DNA of 64,000 nucleotides from positions 1-64,000 of the forward strand of contig NZ_AWXC01000048.1 of assembly GCF_000479005.1 (NCBI RefSeq). The letters run 5' to 3'. This DNA is from Prevotella sp. BV3P1 (GTDB lineage: Bacteria; Bacteroidota; Bacteroidia; Bacteroidales; Bacteroidaceae). Below the pieces are notes generated by a model, which did not search any database, was not told the origin of the DNA, and saw nothing but the letters and a program-made list of their open reading frames with translations. Position 1 is the first letter of the stretch. Each line of letters starts with the position of its first letter. The translations under genes and the position numbers were made by a program. Below, piece after piece: positions 1-7,872 of this stretch.

Positions 1-58
1 CCCGTCGTGATTTGTTCATGACCTTAGATTCGCTTGTATCGATACGTCATCCCCTTAT

Positions 59-168
<110 letters not shown>

Positions 169-180
169 TTTTCAAACAGA

Positions 181-217
181 AGCCTTCAGGACTAAATTGT
201 CTTGGAGGCTTTTTTTT
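181..217 (+). terminator. Rho-independent terminator of the rRNA operon
   Basis: A 12-bp stem (181-192 with 199-210, two G-U pairs) with a 6-nt loop is followed by a run of T to 217. It lies 13 nt after the 5S rRNA. Confidence 0.9.
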
Positions 218-220
218 GAT

Positions 221-296
221 ATTAGGCCAATAAGGCTTATTAGGCTAATTGGGCTTATTAGGCTAATATGGCTAATTAGGTTAATTGGCCTAATGA
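221..296. repeat. AT-rich TTAGGC/GCCTAA palindromic repeat cluster
   Basis: About 75 bp hold six or more copies of variants of ATTAGGCYAAT and its complement in both orientations (for example TTAGGCCAAT, TTATTAGGCTAATT, TTGGCCTAATG). The whole can fold back on itself. It separates the rRNA terminator from the histidine kinase. No function can be assigned. Confidence 0.6.
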
Positions 297-335
297 TACT
301 ATACAATATTTACTTGGTTCATCCGTTGTAACACT

Positions 336-1508
336 ATGCAATGGACAGACCGAATTAGGCAGGTAAAGCTTCTTCTCGTCGTGGCCGCTATACTTATAGC
401 GGTGGTGTCGCTTGTGGTTTCTCATTACCTCATCAGGGACCTTGAGAACGAAGAGCGCAACAAGATGGAAGTATGGGCCGAAGCTATGCGCACTCTCAAC
501 CAGGCGGATGAGAACACAGATCTGAACCTGGTGTTGAAGGTGCTCAACGAGAACCATACCATTCCGGTCATCGTCATGGACTCAACGGGTGAAGTGCAGA
601 CCTATCGCAACATCAGCCTTGACAACCGGTCAGGAGAGGACAGCACGGCTTACCTCAAGACCTTGGGCTATCGTCGAAAAGCGGCCAACCACTTTATTCG
701 TATTTCTTTGAATGACCGTGTGAAAGACGATTACATTGACGTTTGCTACGACGACTCACTGATGCTCAAGCGATTGGCCTTTTATCCTTACGTGCAGTTG
801 GGCGTGGTGCTCATCTTCGCCGTGGTGGTGATTTTTGCTTTGCTCACCTCTAAACGTGCCGAGCAAAATAAGGTTTGGGTGGGACTGTCGAAAGAAACTG
901 CGCACCAGTTGGGCACCCCCATCTCCAGTTTGATGGCTTGGACGGAAATCTTGAAGGAGAATTATCCTGACGATGCACTGATTCCCGAAATGGAACAGGA
1001 CGTGAAGCGGCTGCAATTAATCGCCGATCGGTTCTCAAAAATCGGTTCGATGCCAGAATTACAGCCATACAGTCTGCGAGAGGTGATGAGTCATGTGACA
1101 TCCTACATGAACCGCCGCACATCGAAGGGCATCCGGATTCAGATTCAGTTGCCAGAGGATGAAGATATGCTCATGGTGCGGATGAATCCCGCACTCTTTG
1201 AGTGGGTTATCGAGAATTTGTGTAAGAATGCCGTTGATGCCATGGGTGGAGAGCAAGGCCTCATCACCATCCGTGTGCAAGACGCCTTTGGGAAGGTCGT
1301 TGTAGAGGTGTCTGATACAGGGAAAGGCATCAGGAAAAAGGATATCAGAAATGTTTTTCGTCCCGGATTTACCACCAAGAAACGTGGTTGGGGACTGGGA
1401 CTTTCGCTGGCCAAACGCATCATAGAAGAGTACCATCGAGGCCGAATTTGGGTGAAGAGTTCAGAAATGGGGAAGGGTACGACGTTTCGTATCGAGCTGA
1501 AGCGGTAA
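336..1508 (+). CDS. Membrane sensor histidine kinase (orphan)
   Basis: 390 aa. Two hydrophobic segments (about residues 10-32 and 148-168) flank a short extracytoplasmic domain. The cytoplasmic part has an H-box with the likely phosphorylated His190 (KETAHQLGTP), an N-box (ENLCKNAVDAM), a G1 box (VSDTGKGI) and a G2 box (GWGLGLSLAKRI), so it is a HATPase-type two-component sensor kinase. It would autophosphorylate and pass phosphate to a response regulator, but none is encoded nearby. There is no HAMP or PAS domain that I can recognise. The signal sensed is unknown. The start ATG at 336 gives a short positively charged N-terminus before the first membrane helix. Confidence 0.9.
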   Translation: MQWTDRIRQVKLLLVVAAILIAVVSLVVSHYLIRDLENEERNKMEVWAEAMRTLNQADENTDLNLVLKVLNENHTIPVIVMDSTGEVQTYRNISLDNRSGEDSTAYLKTLGYRRKAANHFIRISLNDRVKDDYIDVCYDDSLMLKRLAFYPYVQLGVVLIFAVVVIFALLTSKRAEQNKVWVGLSKETAHQLGTPISSLMAWTEILKENYPDDALIPEMEQDVKRLQLIADRFSKIGSMPELQPYSLREVMSHVTSYMNRRTSKGIRIQIQLPEDEDMLMVRMNPALFEWVIENLCKNAVDAMGGEQGLITIRVQDAFGKVVVEVSDTGKGIRKKDIRNVFRPGFTTKKRGWGLGLSLAKRIIEEYHRGRIWVKSSEMGKGTTFRIELKR

Positions 1509-1747
1509 GCCTCTCTGTGTCAACGCTCTATGTTTTCGTTGTAAGAGCATTGACCTTGCGCGCTAATACCAACGCCTTTGCCGCTTAAACGCGATGAGCT
1601 TGTGCGCAAAAGTCACTGCTTCGGTCGTATCTTTAAATGAAACAGTTTTCACCGTCTCATTGTCGCAATATAAAAATGATGGTATTTATAAAAAAGAAGC
1701 AAGCCTATTTAAATGAAGAAGCCGTGTGCAGATTAAAAAACGAAGTG
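1509..1747. other. Intergenic region after the histidine kinase
   Basis: I see no gene here. Around 1636-1660 there is an imperfect stem-loop (ATGAAACAGT/ACCGTCTCAT) that could weakly terminate the kinase mRNA. The left copy of the island-flanking repeat follows. Confidence 0.5.
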
Positions 1748-1767
1748 CAATAAAAGATTAGGCATAG

Positions 1768-1793
1768 AGGCAGGGACAAAATCTCTGCCTTTT
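1768..1793 (+). terminator. Stem-loop terminator inside repeat copy 1
   Basis: A 9-bp stem AGGCAGGGA/TCTCTGCCT with a 5-nt loop is followed by TTT. The same hairpin with compensating G-U pairs is present in the right repeat copy at 13659-13684. Confidence 0.6.
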
Positions 1794-1807
1794 GCTATAA
1801 AAGAAAA

Positions 1808-1855
1808 AATGAACTTACGAGAACGCTTCGGCACATTACGTCCAGATTGGAAGTG
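1808..1855 (+). CDS. Conserved 15-codon mini-ORF in the flanking repeat (copy 1)
   Basis: ATG to TGA encoding MNLRERFGTLRPDWK. The right repeat copy (13714-13761) encodes the same peptide except for one L-to-I change, while the stop codon differs (TGA versus TAA). The two copies keep the frame, but this could simply reflect recent duplication. It may be a leader peptide or the leftover 5' end of a longer gene. Translation is not shown. Confidence 0.3.
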
Positions 1856-2000
1856 AAAAACTCAAGTTTTCAACACCAAACAAGAGTTTTATAAAATGAT
1901 TGACTAATTTTGCACTTGTTGGTTGACTCTACGAATGGTTATGTCTTGATGGGTTCTTTTAGAATCAGTCAAGATATGACCGTATTAAAAGACAAATGGC

Positions 2001-2264
2001 ATGACATATAAGAATTTTTCTATACTAACTAAAGTTGTTACAACCCTGACTCTAACATATTCTGTATTTATGATACTGTTCGTGTCAATTTTTGACTTGC
2101 TCTCTATGTCGACATCTGTGAGTTTTACAACATTCTTTATCGAAAAGATGATTTCTAATATTTCAGCTGTAATTGCACTTATTTTTCTTATTAGGTATCT
2201 TTGGATTACAGATAAGAACTCCAATACTTCTAAAAAAGATTCCATTGAAAGAAACAATCGCTAA
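2001..2264 (+). CDS. Small two-helix membrane protein, possible orphan immunity protein
   Basis: 87 aa with two hydrophobic segments (about residues 8-33 and 45-66) and a basic, polar C-terminus. I do not recognise the family. The stop codon overlaps the ATG of the following Rhs module (TAATG at 2262-2266). Like the immunity genes of the island it is very AT-rich, unlike the Rhs core that follows. It sits where the immunity gene of a lost upstream cassette would be, so an orphan immunity protein for a membrane-acting toxin is a reasonable guess only. ATG 2001 is the only good start; ATG 1996 is in a frame that stops at once. Confidence 0.5.
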   Translation: MTYKNFSILTKVVTTLTLTYSVFMILFVSIFDLLSMSTSVSFTTFFIEKMISNISAVIALIFLIRYLWITDKNSNTSKKDSIERNNR

Positions 2265-3856
2265 TGATGATCGACGGACATAAAGACCGTACAGTCGAAG
2301 AGCGCAAGCTAATCTGGGACGAGGAGAACCGCTTGCTGGCAGTCGATGAGAATGGTTTTGTGAGCAACTATTGGTATGATGCCGATGGTGAGCGCACGGT
2401 GAAGACTAGTGGCGAGAACGAAGCGATTTATGTAAACTCCGAGTTCTCGGGTGGCAACACTGGTACGGCACGCTTCTCGCTCTATGTCAGCCCATACTTG
2501 GTCGCAGGACAGGGTGGTAAGTACACCAAGCATATCTACATCGGTAGTCAAAGAATCGTTTCTAAATTGGGCGACTTGGCAAGCTATGGTGCAGACCCAA
2601 GACGAATACCGTATGCAGGAAATGAGGCTGATGGTTTGACTATCAATTACAAGGATAAGTATGCACAACAACTGCAATCTATCAAGGACAACTATAAGAC
2701 GTTTGACATCCCTTATACTGGAACGGACAATAACGACTATGTAAACGGTCAAGGCTTTAGTAGTGATGACGACACGCCAGAGGCTGCACTGGCACGGGCG
2801 ATGACACGCACAGCCATTGACGAAAACTTTAAGCCAAACGATGACCACGAAAAGATGCAGTTCTACTATCACCCAGACCATTTGGGTAGCAGTAGTTACA
2901 TCACCAACCTTGATGGCGAGGTGGTGCAACATATCGAGTATGTTCCTTTCGGAGAAGTATTCGTTGAGGAGCGCAATAACATTTGGAATACGCCTTATCT
3001 TTTCAATGCGAAGGAATTCGATGAGGATACAGGTATGTACTACTATGGTGCGAGGTACTATGAGCCGAGATTGAGTCTGTGGATGAGTACGGATCCGATG
3101 GAAGAAAAATATCCGGCGACAAGTTCCTATTGCTTCGTAGCAAATAACCCTATTAAATATTTTGATTTGGATGGCTTACAATTATGGGTTGCTAATAATG
3201 AAGCTATGAGTCTTTTATTACATACCTTAGCACCTGAAGATCGAGGGTATGTGGTAAGAGATAAAAATGGATTTATAGATTCTAAAATACTAACAGAAGG
3301 TGTAAAACATTCTGTTTCTAACAGTGAAAATTTAAAGTCATTGCAAAAAATTGTCGCTGATCCAGATAACACTGTTCGATTGTATGGATTAGTAGAACAA
3401 TATGATTTTTTATCGGTTAACAATGAAAAAAAGACTAAGATTTTTGAAGCTCCGAATAGACAGAATCTATATCGAGAACTAATGGAGGGTTTTAGTGGAG
3501 ATGAATCTATGAAGGCCAAATACAGTGAAACTTTAATACAACAGGGAATTGTAGACGAATATGAATTAACAGGAAATCTCGGTGCAACTTTACGTCCCAA
3601 AAGGTTAACAAATGTTTTTCCCGCAGGACAAATGTCCATGTCTAATGATGTCGAAATATACATAAGTTGTAAAGGTACTACAACCTTGGAGCAAGTTAAA
3701 ACACTTGGACATGAACTATATGGTCATACTCTGTTTGGAATTAGCGGATTAGATCCAAGACATGGAGGAAATACTGGACGACCTGATGGTAATCCTACTT
3801 TGGAAAAGCAAATAATTAAATCTGAAATGGAATCAGAAAAGAATTATAATCAATGA
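2264..3856 (+). CDS. Truncated Rhs module 1 with HExxxH metallopeptidase-like toxin domain
   Basis: 530 aa. Residues 1-300 are the C-terminal part of an Rhs/YD-repeat core (WDEENRLLA, YYHPDHLGSSSYI, YVPFGEV, FNAKEFDE, YYYGARYY), ending at the usual junction near 'NPIKYFDLDG'. The rest is a unique AT-rich domain of about 220 aa with LGHELYGHTLFG (H483, E484, H488), a likely metal site of a peptidase-like toxin. The core begins later than in the other three modules and has no signal peptide or secretion domain, so it is probably a displaced cassette, not a secreted protein as it stands. The next gene overlaps it by 4 bp and is the candidate immunity gene. Toxin activity is inferred from the architecture. 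Confidence 0.85.
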   Translation: MMIDGHKDRTVEERKLIWDEENRLLAVDENGFVSNYWYDADGERTVKTSGENEAIYVNSEFSGGNTGTARFSLYVSPYLVAGQGGKYTKHIYIGSQRIVSKLGDLASYGADPRRIPYAGNEADGLTINYKDKYAQQLQSIKDNYKTFDIPYTGTDNNDYVNGQGFSSDDDTPEAALARAMTRTAIDENFKPNDDHEKMQFYYHPDHLGSSSYITNLDGEVVQHIEYVPFGEVFVEERNNIWNTPYLFNAKEFDEDTGMYYYGARYYEPRLSLWMSTDPMEEKYPATSSYCFVANNPIKYFDLDGLQLWVANNEAMSLLLHTLAPEDRGYVVRDKNGFIDSKILTEGVKHSVSNSENLKSLQKIVADPDNTVRLYGLVEQYDFLSVNNEKKTKIFEAPNRQNLYRELMEGFSGDESMKAKYSETLIQQGIVDEYELTGNLGATLRPKRLTNVFPAGQMSMSNDVEIYISCKGTTTLEQVKTLGHELYGHTLFGISGLDPRHGGNTGRPDGNPTLEKQIIKSEMESEKNYNQ

Positions 3857-4263
3857 GAAGTATTCTTCTTTTATTTATCTCACTAGTAGTAGGCGGTTGC
3901 TCCTGCAGTCAACTGTCTACTACTGTGTGTAGCATTGATAGTATTGCTGTGTACATAAATGATACGTTATATATAGCAAAACCATTTGTATCGAAAGATA
4001 TATCAAAGGAAATAAACAATAAATTTAATTGGTCAAATATACCCAATAATGATCTTGAATGGAGAGGAAAGGTCTATATAGAATTTACTCTGACCCAAAC
4101 AGGTAGATGTATAGACATTAAGATTTTAACAAGAACTAATAGCAAGTATATTGACACAGAAATAGTTCGATGTATAAGAAGAATAAAATATAATATCCGT
4201 TATCGTTCCAAACATAAGGTTAAAGTTTTTGCGATTGTTGATTTACAAGGAGGTCTTGGATAA
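3853..4263 (+). CDS. TonB C-terminal-like lipoprotein, candidate immunity protein 1
   Basis: 136 aa. A lipoprotein signal peptide with lipobox (VVGGC, Cys16) is followed by a domain resembling the TonB C-terminal fold (GKVYIEFTLTQTGRCIDIKIL...IVRCIRRIKY). The ATG overlaps the stop of the Rhs module (ATGA), which indicates translational coupling. A membrane-anchored product exported across the inner membrane suits an immunity protein against a toxin acting in the envelope. The TonB_C assignment is from motif likeness; the immunity role is from position. Confidence 0.7.
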   Translation: MRSILLLFISLVVGGCSCSQLSTTVCSIDSIAVYINDTLYIAKPFVSKDISKEINNKFNWSNIPNNDLEWRGKVYIEFTLTQTGRCIDIKILTRTNSKYIDTEIVRCIRRIKYNIRYRSKHKVKVFAIVDLQGGLG

Positions 4264-4732
4264 TTTATCATTATGGTATCAAAGAGAAAATAGATAATGC
4301 CCCAAATTAGGTGTTGTGAAAATAAGGTACTGATTATCAATGCTATCTGACAAAATGAAAAGTGTGAAGGCTGGAATTAACGCTTTGCTTTCGCATTATT
4401 TCCGACATTACAGCATAAGCACATGAGCAAAGATATTTTTTGGGTACTTTAAGCTCCAGATTGGAAGTTATCAAAATTAAAAGAACAACAAATATGGCAC
4501 GCAAACGACAAGTCACAATAGTGATAGATAACTGTATGACATTAAAACAGCAAGAATATGGCAAACAGACCGTTAGTCCATATATAGATTGCTTGAACTT
4601 ACCCATACAAGGGTAACAGGCAATACCCATATAAGGGTGTTCATCATTACCCTTACATGGGTATTAAAAGCCGTGAGCAATAAATAGAAAAGAATGACGT
4701 TACATAAGTGATAACCATAAACAATTAAGAGT
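4264..4732. other. Inter-cassette region with repeat remnants and the HU-gene leader
   Basis: No convincing gene. It holds a degraded piece of the island repeat (CTCCAGATTGGAAGTT near 4452-4467), a series of ACCCAT...AAGGGT repeats, a strong 16-bp hairpin, and a block (AAGAATGACGTTA, ATAACCATAAACAA at 4690-4724) that recurs between modules 3 and 4 at 10690-10724. Confidence 0.6.
4601..4664 (+). repeat. ACCCATAYAAGGGT repeats forming a long hairpin
   Basis: Three copies of ACCCATAYAAGGGTR, two direct and one inverted. Copies at 4623-4638 and 4649-4664 pair over 16 positions with a single mismatch around a 10-nt loop. A related 22-bp repeat series lies at 10775-10840 between modules 3 and 4. 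It is in the leader of the HU-like gene and could act as a binding site or RNA element. Confidence 0.65.
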
Positions 4733-5167
4733 ATGATAGAATTTGAAGTAAAATCAAAGACGCAGCCTATCGGCAAGCGAAAGGGGCAGACGGTGTACTT
4801 CGCCCAGCCTGTTTCGCAACAGCATCTGACAAACAAGATGGTAGTAGGCCGTATCGTGCGTGAGTCCTCCCTCTCGGCAGGTGACGTGAGCAATGCGCTC
4901 ATCAGCCTTGGCGCCATCGTGCGTGATGCCCTCTAATTAGGTCAGAGCGTGGATTTGGCAGACCTTGGCTCATTTCGCATCATAGTACCGCCAAAGATGA
5001 TGGATAGCGAGGCAGAAGTTACCGCCGACAGCCTGAAGGCGCCGAAAATCGTCTTTACGCCAAAGGTAGCCATGCGTAACGCTGCAAAATCTGTAGGACT
5101 CCGAGTGGTCAAAAAGAAGAAAGGCGATAACGAAAAGCCTAAAGAGGAAGAAGATCTGAATCCTTAA
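4733..5167 (+). pseudogene. HU-like (HU-HIG type) DNA-binding protein, interrupted by a stop codon
   Basis: The first part (MIEFEVKSKTQPIGKRKGQTVY...) and the part after the stop (VDLADLGSFRIIVPPKMMD..., KIVFTPKVAMRNAAKSVG) are the two halves of the Bacteroidota HU-like fold and lie in one frame. They are split by TAA at 4934-4936, where a GAA-to-TAA change within RDAL-x-LGQSVDL would explain the stop. A GTG at 4949 could restart the second half (72 aa, ending KKKKGDNEKPKEEE). The first half alone is 67 aa. As it stands the gene is probably non-functional unless read through. Intact family members are nucleoid-associated proteins. Confidence 0.8.
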
Positions 5168-5189
5168 CAGCACATCTATTGCCTAATTG

Positions 5190-7180
5190 ATGTACGCTCA
5201 AAACCATAATACACTTAATTTTGCCTCTATGCACAAGCCTATGTGTGTGGAGGGAATAGGTGTGACTTATGCCACACTGTACCGTTTGTCAAGTGCAACG
5301 GGTACTTATAGGGGAACGGACAATAAGACGGCTTCTTACACCCTTGCCATGAGCTACGACAACATGCACCGCATCACGAGCAAGAAGCAGCACCTCACGC
5401 AAAGTAACGTACAGTTCAACGGCACTCTCAATGCAGGCTATGACCTCACCTACACATATAATAATGATGAGGGCAAGAAGTTCCAACTGGCCAGTGTCCG
5501 TGACATCAACTACCGCACGGAAGAAGCGCCGACAGACAGCACGAACATCAACAACGGACACAAGTACGAGTATGACCTCAACGGAAACCTTGTCTATATC
5601 AATACCTCTCGTGTAAAGCATGATGGCAAGGAAGATGAAAAGGCAACCGAGCAGAAGTACAAGTGGGATGAGGAAAACCGACTCCTTGCAGCCGATGAGA
5701 ACGGCTTTGTAAGCAACTATTGGTACGATGCCGATGGCGAGCGTACAGTGAAGACCTCAGGCGAAAACGAAGCCATCTATGTGAACTCCGAGCTCTCTGG
5801 TGGCAACACCGGTACGGCACGCTTCAGCCTTTATGTCAGTCCATACCTCGTTGCAGGGCAAGGTGGTAAGTACACCAAGCACATTTACATCGGCTCACAA
5901 AGAATCGTCAGCAAACTCGGTGACCTCGCAAGTTATGGCGCAGACCCAAGACGAATACCATACGCAGGCAATGAGGCTGACGGCTTGACGGTAGACTACA
6001 AGGCCAAGTACAACCGGCAGCTCCAATCCATCAAGGACAACTACAAGACATTCGACTTGCCATACAACGGTCAGGACAATACCGACTATCTCAATGGCAA
6101 AGGCTTTAGCAGTAATGACGACACACCAGAGGCTGCACAGGCAAGGGCAATGGCACGCACAAGGGCTGCAAACGGTAACTTCAAAACAAATGAAGAGTAC
6201 GAGAAGATGCAGTTCTACTATCATCCTGACCATTTGGGTAGCAGTAGCTACATCACCAACCTTGACGGTGAGGTGGTGCAGCATATAGAGTATGTTCCTT
6301 TCGGCGAAGTCTTCATAGAGGAACGCAACAACGTATGGAACACGCCTTATCTCTTCAACGCAAAAGAGTTTGATGAGGAGACAGGTCTGTACTATTATGG
6401 TTCTCGATACTATAATCCTCGTTTCAGTTTTTGGTTATCTACGGATCCTATTGAAGAGAAGTATCCCAATATCACAAGTTATTGCTATGTCGCTTCTAAT
6501 CCTGTAAAATTTATTGACCCTGATGGTAATGATATAGTAATTGCTGGAAAAGAAAGCTCAAGTGTTACTCTTACCACAGATCTCATTGACATTAGAGTCA
6601 ATGCATCGGCTTTAGGAATAAATTGGGGTGGTAATTATGTGCTCCAAGGAGAAGCTTTGTTAAGTGCCACCTTAGATTTGGTAGGAATCGTAGATCCGAG
6701 TGGTGTTGCAGATGGCCTAAATGCTTCATTACAAGCAAAAAATGGGGATTGGGGTGGAGCCTTAATAAGCGCTGCTGGTCTTGTGCCTTATGTTGGTGAT
6801 ATAGCGAAAGTTGGCAAGATAAGCAAAGATGTCAAGATAATTAAAACCGCTATTAATTCTACCAAGGCATCTAAGAGCCTCTCCACCTTGAGAAAGCAAG
6901 CTGTTAGAGATGCTTGGAAAGCAGAACAGCAATTAGTCAAAAAGACAGGAAGTGGCACCAGAAATTGGACAAAAGCGGAAAAGGCTGAATTATTGAAAAC
7001 CGGTAAGGTTAAGGGATAGAAGGTCATCACATTAATAATGTGAAAGATCATCCTGAATTTGCCGGCAATCCCAATAATATTGAATTTGTCAAACGTCCTG
7101 AGCATCTTGATGCTCACGGCGGGAACTTCCGCAACGAAACACATGGAGAGTTACTAAACCGAAATCCGAATAAAGATTAA
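5190..7180 (+). pseudogene. Truncated Rhs module 2 with GHH nuclease toxin domain, frameshifted
   Basis: The Rhs core joins at LYRLSSATG and runs through WDEENRLLA, YHPDHLGSSSYI and YYYGSRYYNPR to 'NPVKFIDPDG'. A helical, alanine-rich linker (LISAAGLVPYVGDIAKVGKI, a common pre-toxin segment) follows. The frame stops at TAG 7017-7019, just before the catalytic part. In the next frame (7022-7180) the sequence continues GHHINNVKDHPEFAGNPNN...EHLDAHGGNFRN, the signature of GHH-type HNH/endonuclease VII toxins. Restoring one T (GGA TAT GAA GGT CAT CAC) would rejoin them. The C-terminal nuclease is therefore not made from this copy. The leading about 25 residues from ATG 5190 are not Rhs. Confidence 0.87.
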
Positions 7181-7182
7181 CA

Positions 7183-7226
7183 ATTCGGTGTCCTGTTCAG
7201 TGATTAAACTGAACAGGATACCGAAT
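7183..7226 (+). promoter_or_regulatory. 18-bp stem-loop between toxin and immunity genes
   Basis: ATTCGGTGTCCTGTTCAG (7183-7200) pairs along its whole length with 7209-7226 (one G-U pair) around an 8-nt loop. It starts 3 nt after the restored toxin stop and ends 17 nt before the immunity start codon. No T-run follows, so it looks less like a terminator than like an mRNA processing, stability or attenuation element. Confidence 0.7.
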
Positions 7227-7242
7227 CAAACGTTACTCAAAT

Positions 7243-7827
7243 ATGAAAGACTATTCAGAAATAAAAGAATTAATCCTAAAATTTTCATTCTTAGGAATAG
7301 AAGAGAGTAAATCAACTGGTGCTTTGCTAATTGGCAGAGCACCGCATATTGCGGAAAGTGCGTGGCTGAATCGACTCTATTCACCAATAGACAAAAACGA
7401 AATAATAAAAATGGAAGATGGTATTAGCAAAAAGATTCCAACTTCATATGTTGATTTCTTGACCAACTTCTCAAATGGACTCAATATACTTGGGGATACC
7501 TTATGTCTATTTGGATATCGTTCTAACTATGTGAGAACTGTTGATTTCTCATGGCAACCATATAGTTTAATTAGTTTTAATAAGTATGATAAGCCTAGAA
7601 ATTCAACAGAAGAAATGTTGTTTATCGGCAGTTATGATTGGGATGGTTCTCTATTATATATGACCACTGATGAGAAGGTACACTTTTGTAATCGCGATGA
7701 TTCAACAAGTTTATTTATATGGGACTCTCTTTCATCTATGTTAATCAGTGAACTGAAACGGCTTTATAATATTTTCGATTCTTCTGGTATTCAAATTGAT
7801 GACACGCAAGCCACCACACCTATTTAA
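7243..7827 (+). CDS. SMI1/KNR4 (SUKH) family immunity protein
   Basis: 194 aa, no signal peptide, so cytoplasmic. It has the SUKH pattern: an early 'IPTSYVDFLTNFSNG' (the usual lP.syk.fl...NG), a middle 'LFIGSYDWDGSLLYMTTDEKVHF', and a late 'SLFIWDSLSSML'. SUKH proteins neutralise nuclease toxins of polymorphic toxin systems and are often found next to GHH/HNH domains, which fits the neighbour upstream. The reading frame is intact while that of its toxin is broken, so it could still protect the cell against siblings that carry the intact toxin. Confidence 0.8.
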   Translation: MKDYSEIKELILKFSFLGIEESKSTGALLIGRAPHIAESAWLNRLYSPIDKNEIIKMEDGISKKIPTSYVDFLTNFSNGLNILGDTLCLFGYRSNYVRTVDFSWQPYSLISFNKYDKPRNSTEEMLFIGSYDWDGSLLYMTTDEKVHFCNRDDSTSLFIWDSLSSMLISELKRLYNIFDSSGIQIDDTQATTPI

Positions 7828-7872
7828 TGAGCACTTGATGTTGCGATGAACAACTAACAGAAGAACAACAGT

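Larger units (their letters stand above)
1748..1935 (+). repeat. Left flanking repeat of the Rhs island (copy 1)
   Basis: About 190 bp that recur with roughly 85-90% identity (by eye) at 13642-13842, in the same orientation. Shared parts in order are: AAAAGATTAG, the AGGCAGGGA...TCTCTGYCT stem-loop, a 15-codon mini-ORF, a segment with AACTCAAGTTTTCAACAC, and the closing GGTTGACTCTACGAA. Shorter degraded pieces recur between cassettes (about 4436-4470 and 10618-10662). The position at both ends suggests a unit tied to how the island was built. Confidence 0.8.

Noticed and set aside
1..57. tRNA or the end of 23S rRNA in the first bases
   Set aside because: No cloverleaf arms or conserved 23S 3' sequence can be seen; it fits a short 23S-5S spacer.
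2309..2932. Long open frame on the minus strand across the Rhs core, repeated in each module
   Set aside because: It mirrors the coding strand of a conserved core with good codon use on the plus strand, and has no family likeness.
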